This document shows positions 54,799-64,000 of a stretch of DNA of 64,000 nt, piece by piece. The first letter of the stretch is position 1; every line of letters starts with the position of its first letter. The notes under the pieces were generated by a model. It was not told the origin of the DNA, made no database searches, and saw only the letters and a program-made list of their open reading frames with translations. Source of the DNA: Aricia agestis (lineage: Eukaryota > Arthropoda > Insecta > Lepidoptera > Lycaenidae); NCBI RefSeq assembly GCF_905147365.1, contig NC_056408.1, forward strand, positions 1,240,001 to 1,304,000, read 5' to 3'. Position numbers and translations under genes: made by a program.

Positions 54799-55857
54799 CT
54801 GCCGTACAGACACTAAAGCGCAGTAAGTGCAAAATCATGATTCGGAGAAAAACGCATTTCAAGTTTAAAAACGTAAAAAAAATTTATTAAAATGTATTTG
54901 TTTTATTCTTTGTCAACTTTATCTCAAAGGGAATAACGTAAACTTAATCCTAGACGTAAAGAATGCCCTGAAAACCCCATAAATAATTTATTACAGGCAT
55001 TAATATTTTTGGGGCCCCTTTACTGCACAGAAAAAAACTGACAATCACTGACCTTATTCCTCGAAATGTATTTGTAATGAGCAAAATTAAAAAAAAATGG
55101 ACAATCCCCATTACATATTAAAACGCAGTAAAAAAGGTGAACTTCGTTTCTAAGCTAAAGTTTATTAAAAATCTGAATCGTTAATTAATATGGCGTCATT
55201 TTAACCATTGTTGATATAGTAAAATCTAATATTAACCTCACCATGCAGTAATAATCATTATAATTGAATATCAAAATACGATTTATAATAGCCTGCAAGT
55301 ACTTATTTCTTATTGTAAAAGATAGTTGTACGAATTGCATACATACAACTCTTTCAAAGAATACAAATACTGCATTTTAGTAAGTAGTATAGATTATATC
55401 AATATTGCAATTAACTTTTTAAAATGCAGTATTATTTCTGAATTTACTGCATTTTAATTAGTAATCACTAGTACTGATTAAATGCAGTAAAACTGTTTGT
55501 ATGGAGTTGACATATACTGCGTTTTAATTAGGTTTTCACGTGACTGTGTGTGTATACGGAACTATTTAGAAAACAGTATTTTATTTGTATTTACTGCGTT
55601 TTATTCTGAAATCAAAAAATCCTTGCAGCAAGTGCTTTTACTGCGATTTATATAGCAATAATGTCTTTTTGGCGGTAAAATGGGGTAGTTACTTACTGCA
55701 TTTTGAAAAAACTTTATGGTTAAATATAAAATACTTCCATTTAACGTAGGATAATGTGAGTAAGCCAGAAATAAAGAGAAAAGAATAGATTTAGAATATA
55801 TCAAAAACGGAAAATCACAAAAATGCGCCTTACTGCGCTTTAGTGTCTGCACGGCAG
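54799..55857. mobile_element. 1.06-kb TIR element with internal ACTGCRTTTT motif array
   Basis: Left end CTGCCGTACAGACACTAAAG plus CGCAGTAAG; the right end is the inverse with one change (CTGCCGTGCAGACACTAAAG). Flanks TGTT on both sides may be a 4-bp target duplication. About a dozen copies of TTACTGCRTTTTA, in both orientations, occur within (for example near 55125, 55246, 55370, 55425, 55446, 55483, 55516, 55592, 55640 and 55695). No ORF of note; the minus 83-aa frame spans motif copies. Confidence 0.8.
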
Positions 55858-56040
55858 TGTTATAGTCTAGGTTACAGATAATCTATGGTATATCTCATTT
55901 TATAAAACTTTTTAAAATTTTAAAAACACAGGAAATTAAGCATCGTCTCCAAGCTAATTTGGTTGTGCTCACCGTTGTATGTATAGTATAGCAGAGACCT
56001 TTATATTATTATGTTCCTAGGATTTTCTTATTTATGAAAA
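55858..56040. other. short spacer
   Basis: Nothing recognised. Confidence 0.4.
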
Positions 56041-56959
56041 AAATCGGCCAAGTGCAAGTCGGACACGCGCACGATGTGTTCCGTACCGTTATAGAGCAAA
56101 AATAGGCCTATAAAATGTGTTAGTTTTTATGGGATTTTTTTTTAAAATATTATTTTTAACTAATGGTATTTATAATATGGGCCAAGATGCCTGAGTTAAA
56201 TAAATAAATAAAATAAATAATTATTTAAGTAAACATAATATAATTGAGGCTTTTGTGAAAATATCAAGTGCATACCTATTGCCATTATTGATATCGAGCA
56301 AAAAAGTTATTATATTAAATATTTATTGTTACTAGAGATCGCCCAGTGGTCGAATTTTGACCTTAGTTTCAACGACATTATGACTGTTACCTATATTTTG
56401 TAAAAAATATTGACTTTATTATATATTTTTTAACTCTTGTCTCTGGGACTCAGCTGATCTCAGACTGGCCGTGTCAGCATAGCCTAATAGTATCTAAGAT
56501 TCAATAAAAAAAAAAAAAATCCATATTGTCACCTTGTTGTCAACAGACTTCAACCATAAATAAAAGAGTATAATTCGTATGTATAGGCTTGTCACTCAAA
56601 AGTCTGTCATTTTTCCTAGTGTGTATGTTGTAGTGTGTGTAATGTTTTATTTGTTAAAAAAATGTATGATAAAAGCATAATTTCAAAATAATATTAGCTC
56701 GATGCATTTCATTCACCTACGTTTCCCCGTTTTTCGTCAAAAGGGATACAAAGTTTTTGGCTCACGTATTAATATATAGATAGCGGCAATAGATATACAC
56801 AATCTGTGAAAATTTCAGATTTTATCTTAAGAACCGCTATAGCTAATAGCGGTTCTTGAGATACAGCCTGGAGACAGACCGACGGACGGATAGACAGACA
56901 ACGAAGTCTTAGTCTTATTATTAGGGTCCCATTTTTATACCCTTTGGTTACGGAACCCT
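56041..56959 (+). mobile_element. GGCCAAGTGCGAGTCGG-family repeat split by an insertion
   Basis: Starts AATCGGCCAAGTGCAAGTCG and ends GGTTACGGAACCCT. The segment 56389-56775 is inserted in the middle. Confidence 0.7.
56389..56775 (+). mobile_element. 400-bp repeat, copy 1
   Basis: ACTCTTGTCTCTGGGACTCA at one end and AAAGTTTTTGGCTCACGTAT at the other. The inverted second copy is at 59616-60047, 2.8 kb away. Confidence 0.8.
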
Positions 56960-57030
56960 CGAATACTCAAATATTACTCGAATATCTCTAACACGGTAAC
57001 ATTATATTATATTATTATATCGTAACACAA

Positions 57031-57367
57031 CCGTAGCAGTGCCGTAGCATCGCCGTAGCATCAGCGTAGCATCGGCGTAGCATCACCGTAGCATTGCCGT
57101 AGCATCGCCGTAGCATTGCCGTAGCATCGCCGTAGCATTGCCGTAGCATCACCGTAGCATTGCCGTAGCATCACCGTAGCATTGCTGTAGCATCGCCGTA
57201 GCATTGCCGTAGCATCGCCGTAGCATTGCCGTAGCATCGCCGTAGCATTGCCGTAGCATCACCGTAGCATTGCTGTAGCATCGCCGTAGCATTGCCGTAG
57301 CATCGCCGTAGCATTGCCGTAGCATCGCCGTAGCATCGCCGTAGCATCACCGTGGCACCACCGTAGC
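57031..57367. repeat. 11-bp minisatellite (CGTAGCATYRC)
   Basis: About 30 units, mostly alternating CGTAGCATCGC and CGTAGCATTGC or CGTAGCATCAC, decaying at both ends. The minus strand is open for 85 codons as an 11-residue period (MLRRCYGNAT type) because three units make 33 nt; I treat this as non-coding. Confidence 0.95.
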
Positions 57368-57438
57368 TCTGTCGTACACCTACCGTAGCACGTAGAATAC
57401 GACGTATTTTTCGTAGCATCGTATTCATTTTATCCGTA

Positions 57439-57511
57439 AATATTAATTGATCAAACTTCGATTTGTTTTAGACAATCTCTATAACAAATCGAAGTTCGAT
57501 CAATTAATATT
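57439..57511. repeat. hairpin beside the minisatellite
   Basis: AATATTAATTGATC and AACTTCGATTTGTT are inverted as AACAAATCGAAGTT and GATCAATTAATATT. Confidence 0.85.
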
Positions 57512-57692
57512 GAAGTACAATTACAACCTATCGAACAAAGTCAATTAAAACTATGTGAAAACTGAGTTCTTTTTATACGAATTTAAGGAGAGTTTTATAA
57601 GGTTTCAAATTATTATTTTTATTTTATTGAGTTCTTTTAATACGAATTTATTCGGCTCTTTTTTATTCCAATCGTAAATTATCGACATAAAA

Positions 57693-57860
57693 ATGTTTGT
57701 GATCACTGACTATCGACAAATAAAGTTCGCGCGTTCACGCTCGATTGAGTGGCAAGTGAGCGCCGGGGCCCGGCTCTGGGGCCTTCCTGGCGCCGGCGGG
57801 GCCCCGCCTTCACGCCAAATGTGCCCATTACCGGTGCCCCCTGACTTATTGTTTTACATT
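57693..57860. other. GC/CpG-rich patch
   Basis: Contains GAGCGCCGGGGCCCGGCTCT and GCGCCGGCGGGGCCCCGCC in AT-rich surroundings. A 73-codon plus-strand frame covers it but shows no domain. Could be a promoter patch or an old element. Confidence 0.35.
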
Positions 57861-57990
57861 TCGCCTCCGCATTTCCTGACTTTCTTATTGAATATTTTTT
57901 GCTGCTATGGTTGAGTTTATTAGGTGGATTTATCTAGGACAGCTGTAATGTCTTGATAAAATCGTTTTACTAGGTAGTTCATAAAACGTC

Positions 57991-58189
57991 TGAATAAAAT
58001 TGTCTGAGCTGGGCTACTATGCTAAACTAGACTTTTTCAGTGTAATTAGCAATAGTAAAAACTTTAAATGGAAGGGTTTCTATAATGTCTCATAAAATTG
58101 CCTGAGATAGGTTACTGTAGTAAACTAAGCGTTTTTCAGTGTAATTAGCAGTAGTAGAAACTTTTAATGAAAGTGTTTTTATAACGTCT
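57991..58189. repeat. two tandem 100-bp units
   Basis: Unit 1 (57991-58090) and unit 2 (58091-58189) share TTTTTCAGTGTAATTAGCA and similar TAAAATTGYCTGAG starts. A partial third precedes them (ATAAAACGTCT near 57981). Confidence 0.8.
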
Positions 58190-58772
58190 TATGCTACGCG
58201 TTTAAAAATAACGATCTGCTATAGAAAAGTATAATATTAATTAATTAATCATACATCACCCAATATAGCAAAACATTTATATTATAAAAAAATCTTCCAT
58301 GTAACACCGTAGTATACCTAAAATTGTAAGAGAAAGTGTATTCACAGTTGTAATTTATTCATAACGCCCCACGTATTCTGTTCCCGGGTATCTCACCATC
58401 AAATTTGTTTGCGTAGCTCCGGGGTACCAGGGGACCCCAGACATAGACTACATACAGACAGAAAGCAACTTGATACATGCTCTAAGTTCTAACTGTCGTG
58501 ATTCGGCGCTGGTTTTAAAAATTCTGTGCTTCAACTCTCGCGGATACCACAAGGAAAGTTGCGTTACCTTCTGTGTGTATTTATTCTGTGTCTCCCCCTA
58601 CGATTATCTCGCTAATATATTATATATGTCTTTCATAAATTAACACACAGCGCCCGAGGCGAGCTGCAGTGTAACACTTTCGTTCAGGATTATACCTCGT
58701 CTTATATACCTCTTGTTCAGGCTACAGAACTAGGGGATGATGGTATTTATATATTATCCTCTTACTAATAAA
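58190..58772. other. intergenic, nothing recognised
   Basis: No gene; a few mildly GC-rich patches. Confidence 0.4.
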
Positions 58773-58840
58773 TATCATATACGCAGCTTATAGCTATTTA
58801 AGGTACAGACCTTAAATAGCTATAAGCTGCGTATATGATA
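58773..58840. repeat. perfect hairpin, 32-nt arms
   Basis: TATCATATACGCAGCTTATA, then GCTATTTAAGGT; loop ACAG; exact inverse. Confidence 0.92.
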
Positions 58841-59253
58841 CAAACAGACACAAACAGTTGTGTCTATTAACTATTAAGTAATTTTTCCAATATTCTAGAC
58901 AAAGTCGAGTATCTTGTATATATTCGCTGTGTAAATTTATGTTTATTGGTAAAAGGGGTGCTCTGTACTGGGGTGAATTATTTGATTAAGATGTAAAAAA
59001 TACGTGTGGCATTCGGGGACTGCCGCAGTATAGCTATTGCATAGCATTTTTATCAACTTATGCATTTATAATTCGCATACGTCTAGTCACACGCGCACAA
59101 ACACCGTGCCGATGCACGGCAACGCCGCACCGACCGACACAGGGGTGCGGTCGAAGTGGGGGGTGTTAGGTTTATTTTAGTTACGGAATTTCTTGATTCG
59201 GTCGCCGCTCTCAAAGCCCGCGTTAAAAGCTATGCTATAGCTTAAAGTGACAG

Positions 59254-59410
59254 TTAAGGGTCAGTTCAGACTGCAACGCGACGCGTAGATGAATTTTAAA
59301 ATTTGTATGGATTTTACAGTCTTGCGAGACGTCTCACGCTCACGAAATCTGACAATTCAGTACTTTAGAAATGCATCTACGCGTCGCGTTGCGGTCTGAA
59401 TTGACCCTAA
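59254..59410. mobile_element. foldback MITE, TTAAGGGTCAGTTCAGACTG family
   Basis: TTAAGGGTCAGTTCAGACTG and CAACGCGACGCGTAGATG are inverted at the right (CATCTACGCGTCGCGTTG ... TGACCCTAA). Confidence 0.88.
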
Positions 59411-59615
59411 CTAATCTAGTTACGTTAGTAACATAGAATATCATTGGCGATATCTGTGATCTGGATGATGGCTATAACAAGCAATTACAAAAGTGTAGAG
59501 GAGGGATTCGTTAGTAGTTGCCAATGATTGGCATCCATTATGTTATATTGTGTAATGTATCATACTATTTTCTTATAAGTTAAGCTTTTATTAAATCAGC
59601 AACTCGTAGAATCTA

Positions 59616-60047
59616 TAATATATTAATACGTGAGCCAAAAACTTTGTATCCCTTTTGACGAAAAATGGGGAAACGTAGGTGAATGAAATTTTACACAGTT
59701 ATAGTTTATATGGAGAAGGAGTGCATCGAGCTAATATTATTTTGAAATTATGCTTTTATCATACATTTTTTTAACAAATAAAACATTACACACACTACAA
59801 CACACACACTAGGAAAAATGACAGATTTTTGAGTGACAAGCCTATACATACGAATTATACTCTTTTATTTATGATTGAAGTCTGTTGACAACGAGGTGAC
59901 AAATTGAAAATGGATTATAGTTCTTTTATTGAATCTGAGATACTATTAGACAATGCTTACACGGCCAGTCTGAGACCAGCTGAGTCCCAGAGACAAGAGT
60001 TGAAAAAAATATGATAGTCAATTTTTTTTTATAAAATATAGGTAGTA
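59616..60047 (-). mobile_element. 400-bp repeat, copy 2 (inverted)
   Basis: AATACGTGAGCCAAAAACTT to CCAGAGACAAGAGTTG. It has about 35 bp (TTACACAGTTATAGTTTATA region) missing from copy 1. Confidence 0.8.
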
Positions 60048-62349
60048 GTCCTAACAATTACAGATGTTTCATAGGTAGAATTCTTCAACCGAAGGACGCA
60101 AGGCATAACTGACCCTACATCTAACACCGATAATGAAGAATAAGTTTTTTCCAGGGACACCAAGAGTTCCCACGAGGCTGATAAGAAAAAACCACGTTTT
60201 CGTAATAAATCGCGAGCATTTATCAAGTGTAAAAAATGTACACTCGGCGCCCGGAACCTAGGAACGCATTTTCTTGTGAATCTAGTGCTTAAATTGTTTA
60301 TTTTTGCGTATGTATATTATCATATGGATTTAGGTACCATATATTGTGAATATGTGTTCTTTGTGGTGTGCCGTGTGTGGCTGACTAGTTGTGAGAGCGT
60401 CGTATGTGTTTGGGCATCCATACGACATCTAAAAAACAGGGCGCTATATTATCCACAAAGGACATTATGGCCCTAATTTTAGGTACCCTATTTACTTGAC
60501 ATTTATTTCAGTGCTTCCTTATTCCCTGGCCTTACCTGATTTGCGTTAATGACTATGTAAGGATCCAACTAACATGGGTCTTATCACGATCCCTGAGGTA
60601 CATATTATGTTCCGAGTAGTTGAATGCCGTTATCGATAGGTAATGTTAGTGATTGGTTTTCAGGTATCATAATTTTAATAGTAGATACCATTTACTCAAG
60701 TTATTATCAATAATTTTGACTGTGAATTTAGAAATACAAAATGTATAGGATTTGACAAATTTCATGGTTATATCGTTGAATGTAACTTTACAAAACTGTA
60801 CCAATTTATATATTCAGCGTATACGATACACGACAAACGAATGAGCCACGTCAGCACCTGATGATGTTTTTACGTGGCGGAGTGTGCGCCTATCGGCATT
60901 TTTCAATATTCTAAGCCTCAACAAGACGGCGAGCGGACCCTGCTGAATTATTTAAGTCACGGGCGGCCGTCGTCGCTAATCTATCTTTTGTCAACGAGAT
61001 TGGTTAGGAAAATGGCTGTATCTGCCCGGAATTTTTTCGTTCCCGATGATTACTCGCCCCTTTATTGGCTGTTAATGTCTGATATCTTCGATATTTAATT
61101 CTGCCGATGTTGAATGGATGAAAAATTTGGGTGGAATTTGTTCTGGTTTCTCGGAAGCATTCGATGAAGGGAATAAATAAAGTATCTATTTAATGAGAGT
61201 ACAATGCAGTTATTTTTGGAATTGTTTTGCCACTATAATATGCTTCTACAATAAACTACTTGTTATGTGTAAATAGGTGTTGATAAAATATATTATGAAA
61301 TTAAACTTTTTGAACATAGAAAACAATAGAAGTCACAATCCGTACTCGTATACCTAATATTATTCTCCTATATCTGTAAACACTAAAATGGTATTCCAAG
61401 GCTTCCCGTCCGTGTTCTAGTACCAGCAGGTATTGAAATGCGAGAATCGCCATTTTTGCCATCGCGCAGTCAAGCAAAAAGGTAAGTGAATAAAAAGCCG
61501 CCGACTCAGCCCGCTCTAGCCACCCGCCCTGGTCACAATCAGGGATTCCCCGCGGACGTAATTTGACGGAGCAAATTGCCGATACAGACGATTGCCAATC
61601 ATTAATTGACGATCGCAGAAGAAAATTTTAATCACGTCTCCGTCGAGGCGAATTATTTTTCATTCCATGCGTTCTTCAATTTGTGTTGCTTGATTGCTAT
61701 CTCATTTCTCTTTTTAAGATTAGCTCTCGCATTTGTAAGAAAAGGTATTTTATTTTGTGAAATACTTTTTGATTAGAAGTCCATTATTGTATTCACGTTA
61801 CCAGTTTTAATGTTAAATTTATATGGATACTGATTATTACAATTTATAAAAGTTCTAAAATAAAGTATAAAAAGTTTGGTGGCTTAATAAATTATATTAC
61901 CCCAAAATCAAGCTGAAAGTATTAATTAAATCGAGTAATTTAACAAAAACAGATTTTCATTACGTAAAAGTTCTGGACCTTCTCTCTAATATATTTGACG
62001 TTCGGGGCTGATTTCGTTCTCAGATTTCTTAAAGTTATCTTTTTATCTTATTAAGGAGACCTAAGGCTTGGAATTTTTTGCGATCGGATTTGTAAGATGT
62101 CATTAATGTTCACGGAATAAAGTTACTTATGTTCAACATCTTTTTTCTAGGAAATGTTCAACGAGTATTTGTCGTAATTATTGGAAAGATTCTCTTTAGA
62201 TTCAAAGGCCCTTCAAGTACTGGCAAGAATCGGATATCAAAGGTATAGGAGATGGGTGGATCGGTTAACAAGCATAACACCTTTGATTTCGTCCTTTTAT
62301 CATGCATAAATAAAGGAAGCATTTTTCTGTATAAACTCCGATTTAAATA
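60048..62349. other. repeat-poor intergenic stretch
   Basis: No recognisable transposon over 2.3 kb, unlike the rest of the window. GC-balanced patches at 60840-61010 and 61490-61640 look less eroded and could be conserved noncoding DNA. A frame at 60874-61098 begins with GTG, has no domain and no splice support, so it is not called. Confidence 0.4.
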
Positions 62350-62605
62350 TGTTTTTTTTATGAAATAAGGTGGCAAACGAGCAAACGGGTCACCTGATGG
62401 AAAGCAACTTCCGTCGCCCATGGACACTCGCAGCATCAGAAGAGCTGCAAGTGCGTTGCCGGCCTTTTAAGAGGGAATAGGGTAATAGGGGAGGGGAGGG
62501 GACTCACTCACTCGGCGAAACACAGCGCAAGCGCTGTTTCACGCCGGTTTTCTGTGAGAACGTGGTATTTCTCCGGTCGAGCCGGCCCATTCGTGCCGAA
62601 GCAGA
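62350..62605 (-). mobile_element. SINE-like repeat with LINE-type tail, copy 5
   Basis: GGTGGCAAACGAGCAAACGG to GAGCCGGCCCATTCGTGCCG, with a short purine block. The purine block is the most reduced of the five. Confidence 0.75.
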
Positions 62606-62911
62606 AGAAGGTATTTCTCAACATTTTAGTACTGTAGTAAGAAAAAATATGTGTATTTTTATTTTTAACAAGGATCAATATATCAAAATTTGGCAGGAAG
62701 GTTTAATTGCAACCTGTATAAGAAGAAGAAGTACGGGGGAAGAAGTACGATCTCTGCAAGATTTTCTTGTGCCAAATATTCAGGTAAAGGGTTTGATGGT
62801 AAGCGATCACCACCGCTCAATGATTTTAAAGAAAAGGGAAGGCAAAATGCTACATGCGTTGCATATCAAGTCAATGGTAGTCGTGATCTGTGGGCTAGGC
62901 ACATAACTCGA

Positions 62912-62975
62912 CCGAATTACGTAAATCCGTCATCTGCCTATAAATCAATTTGCGCAATAGTACGTGCTGCTAGGC
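62912..62975. mobile_element. decayed MITE fragment
   Basis: GAATTACGTAAATCCGTCAT and CTGCCTATAAATCAATTTGC match 51004-51150 and 38565-38750. Confidence 0.5.
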
Positions 62976-63042
62976 TTTTTTAGCCCCGTACGCAAGAGAT
63001 TACATAACTTGTGGCAGGTATGAGATACCAGATATTGCACAA

Positions 63043-63264
63043 TAGCTATGTCCACACTATGCACTTTCATCTTCAATTTTCGTCATCTTCTTTCATTCGA
63101 CGTTCGTTAATTTGGCGCATTCAATAATTGAATACGTCAACGGACTTTTGTTTTTTGGATACGGTCAGAGGGCATGCGTCACTGGCAAGCCTCACGTTGG
63201 CTGTTGACTGCGCTATAACGCATGCCCTTGACGAATAGAAAAAGGCACAGTGTGGATAAAGCTA
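63043..63264. mobile_element. TIR element, TAGCTATGTCCACACT family
   Basis: TAGCTATGTCCACACTATGC is inverted as GCACAGTGTGGATAAAGCTA. Inner AGGGCATGCGT/ACGCATGCCCT also pair. Confidence 0.8.
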
Positions 63265-64000
63265 ATATCTGCTATCAAACAAATCTTGCCATATCGCAAT
63301 AATCAAGACACGTAATCACCGTGTTGTGCCGAAGCGTCCACTGACCTCTTCAATCAAAGATCATTACCCTCGAATATAATCTAATAGCAATAATTACATA
63401 TTAGCTGAGCGCATAACTAGACTTTGAGCTGCTGATTACCTTATTACAGGCCGCCACATGCTATTTACACTTAATTATACGTTAATAATGTTATAATTAG
63501 GTTAGGTATCTAAATGCCCTTACTGATATGAAATCTGGCGCCGTCAAAGGCGGAGGTTATCGGGGATGTCGTTCTAACCGACCGGACTGATCATATATAG
63601 CCTAACTCAGATCTCAGATCAGACTTAGGCCCATTGTGACGTGGCTAGCGACGTTACCATGGCTACGTCTGGCGTCTCTACGTCGCAAAGCGGTGTTTTT
63701 CTTAAATTCTATGAAGATTTAAGAAAATACCCTGAAAAAATATTCAATTATCTGAGGATGTAATTTAAATCCGCGAATGATTGAGTTACGGAGAATGCAA
63801 AGACGTGCATACAACTGGCAACGTCGTCAGTCGCCGCATGTGAAGCGGTCGACTCAGGCTACGCTGGCTACTTGGCATAGTCGCCACTCGGTCGCCAGGT
63901 GAGTTACCCGTCATACATCTCAATAGAACTAGTTGGCGACGTCGTTGGCCACGTCGCTATGGAGTCCCGGTGAGGTATGGCCCTTATGCTCATTGCTCGT
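63265..64000. other. intergenic with a decayed foldback
   Basis: From about 63630, words such as GTGACGTGGCTAGCGACGTT and GGCGACGTCGTTGGCCACGT face each other, suggesting one old foldback element spanning to the window end. No gene. Confidence 0.4.

Noticed and set aside
57171..57428. 85-codon minus-strand repeat protein
   Set aside because: The frame is open only because the 11-bp minisatellite lacks stops in that phase.
57693..57914. 73-codon frame over the CpG-rich patch
   Set aside because: No homology I can recognise, and proline/glycine codons simply reflect GC content.
60874..61098. 74-codon frame in the repeat-poor stretch
   Set aside because: It begins with GTG, which is not a usual animal start, and shows no recognised domain or exon borders.
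1..64000. CRISPR array, bacterial operon or phage-like system
   Set aside because: The spliced animal genes and lepidopteran repeats rule out a prokaryotic source; the only regular array is the 11-bp minisatellite.

Overview
This is eukaryotic nuclear DNA, almost certainly from a moth or butterfly. It is AT-rich. Its genes are split by introns with GT/AG junctions, and it has short interspersed repeats typical of Lepidoptera: Helitron-like elements starting TC(C/T)ATACTAATATTATAAATGCG, the GGCCAAGTGCGAGTCGG family, and a GGGTCACCTGATGGAAAGC SINE/LINE tail. There are no operons, ribosome binding sites or CRISPR arrays. Five protein-coding genes can be assembled exon by exon, and all of their junctions keep frame.

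Layout. 1-5.4 kb: repeats only. 5.44-10.50 kb (+): a delta-class glutathione S-transferase in four coding exons (216 aa). 14.59-24.97 kb (-): Rab11 in five coding exons (212 aa), with one 8.7-kb intron full of nested transposons. 28.17-30.99 kb (-): mitochondrial ribosomal protein L1 in eight exons (349 aa). 31.13-33.17 kb: a stack of nested elements (a foldback element interrupted by a hAT element that carries other repeats, then a truncated RTE LINE), several with exact target-site duplications. 33.66-41.25 kb (+): a secreted or surface protein in twelve exons (800 aa) with a signal peptide, two GPR158-like ectodomain/EGF modules and a GPI-type hydrophobic C-terminus. 41.4-44.2 kb: foldback DNA including a 172-bp, almost perfect palindrome. 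44.31-44.56 kb (-): a candidate two-exon gene for a 45-aa single-membrane-span microprotein. 45.97-49.14 kb (+): mitochondrial pyruvate carrier 1 in three coding exons (128 aa). 49.2-64 kb: no convincing gene. It holds MITEs, a 1.06-kb element with about a dozen internal copies of an ACTGC motif, an 11-bp minisatellite, a 100-bp tandem duplication and a relatively repeat-poor stretch at 60.05-62.35 kb.

The genes do not form one pathway. They are housekeeping (Rab11, MRPL1, MPC1), detoxification (GST) and cell-surface (GPR158-like) genes in ordinary insect arrangement. MRPL1 and MPC1 both act in mitochondria, but nothing here suggests co-regulation. Most of the window is small non-autonomous transposons, many nested, so insertion order can be read directly in several places. 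Noncoding 5' exons and transcript ends cannot be fixed from sequence alone.
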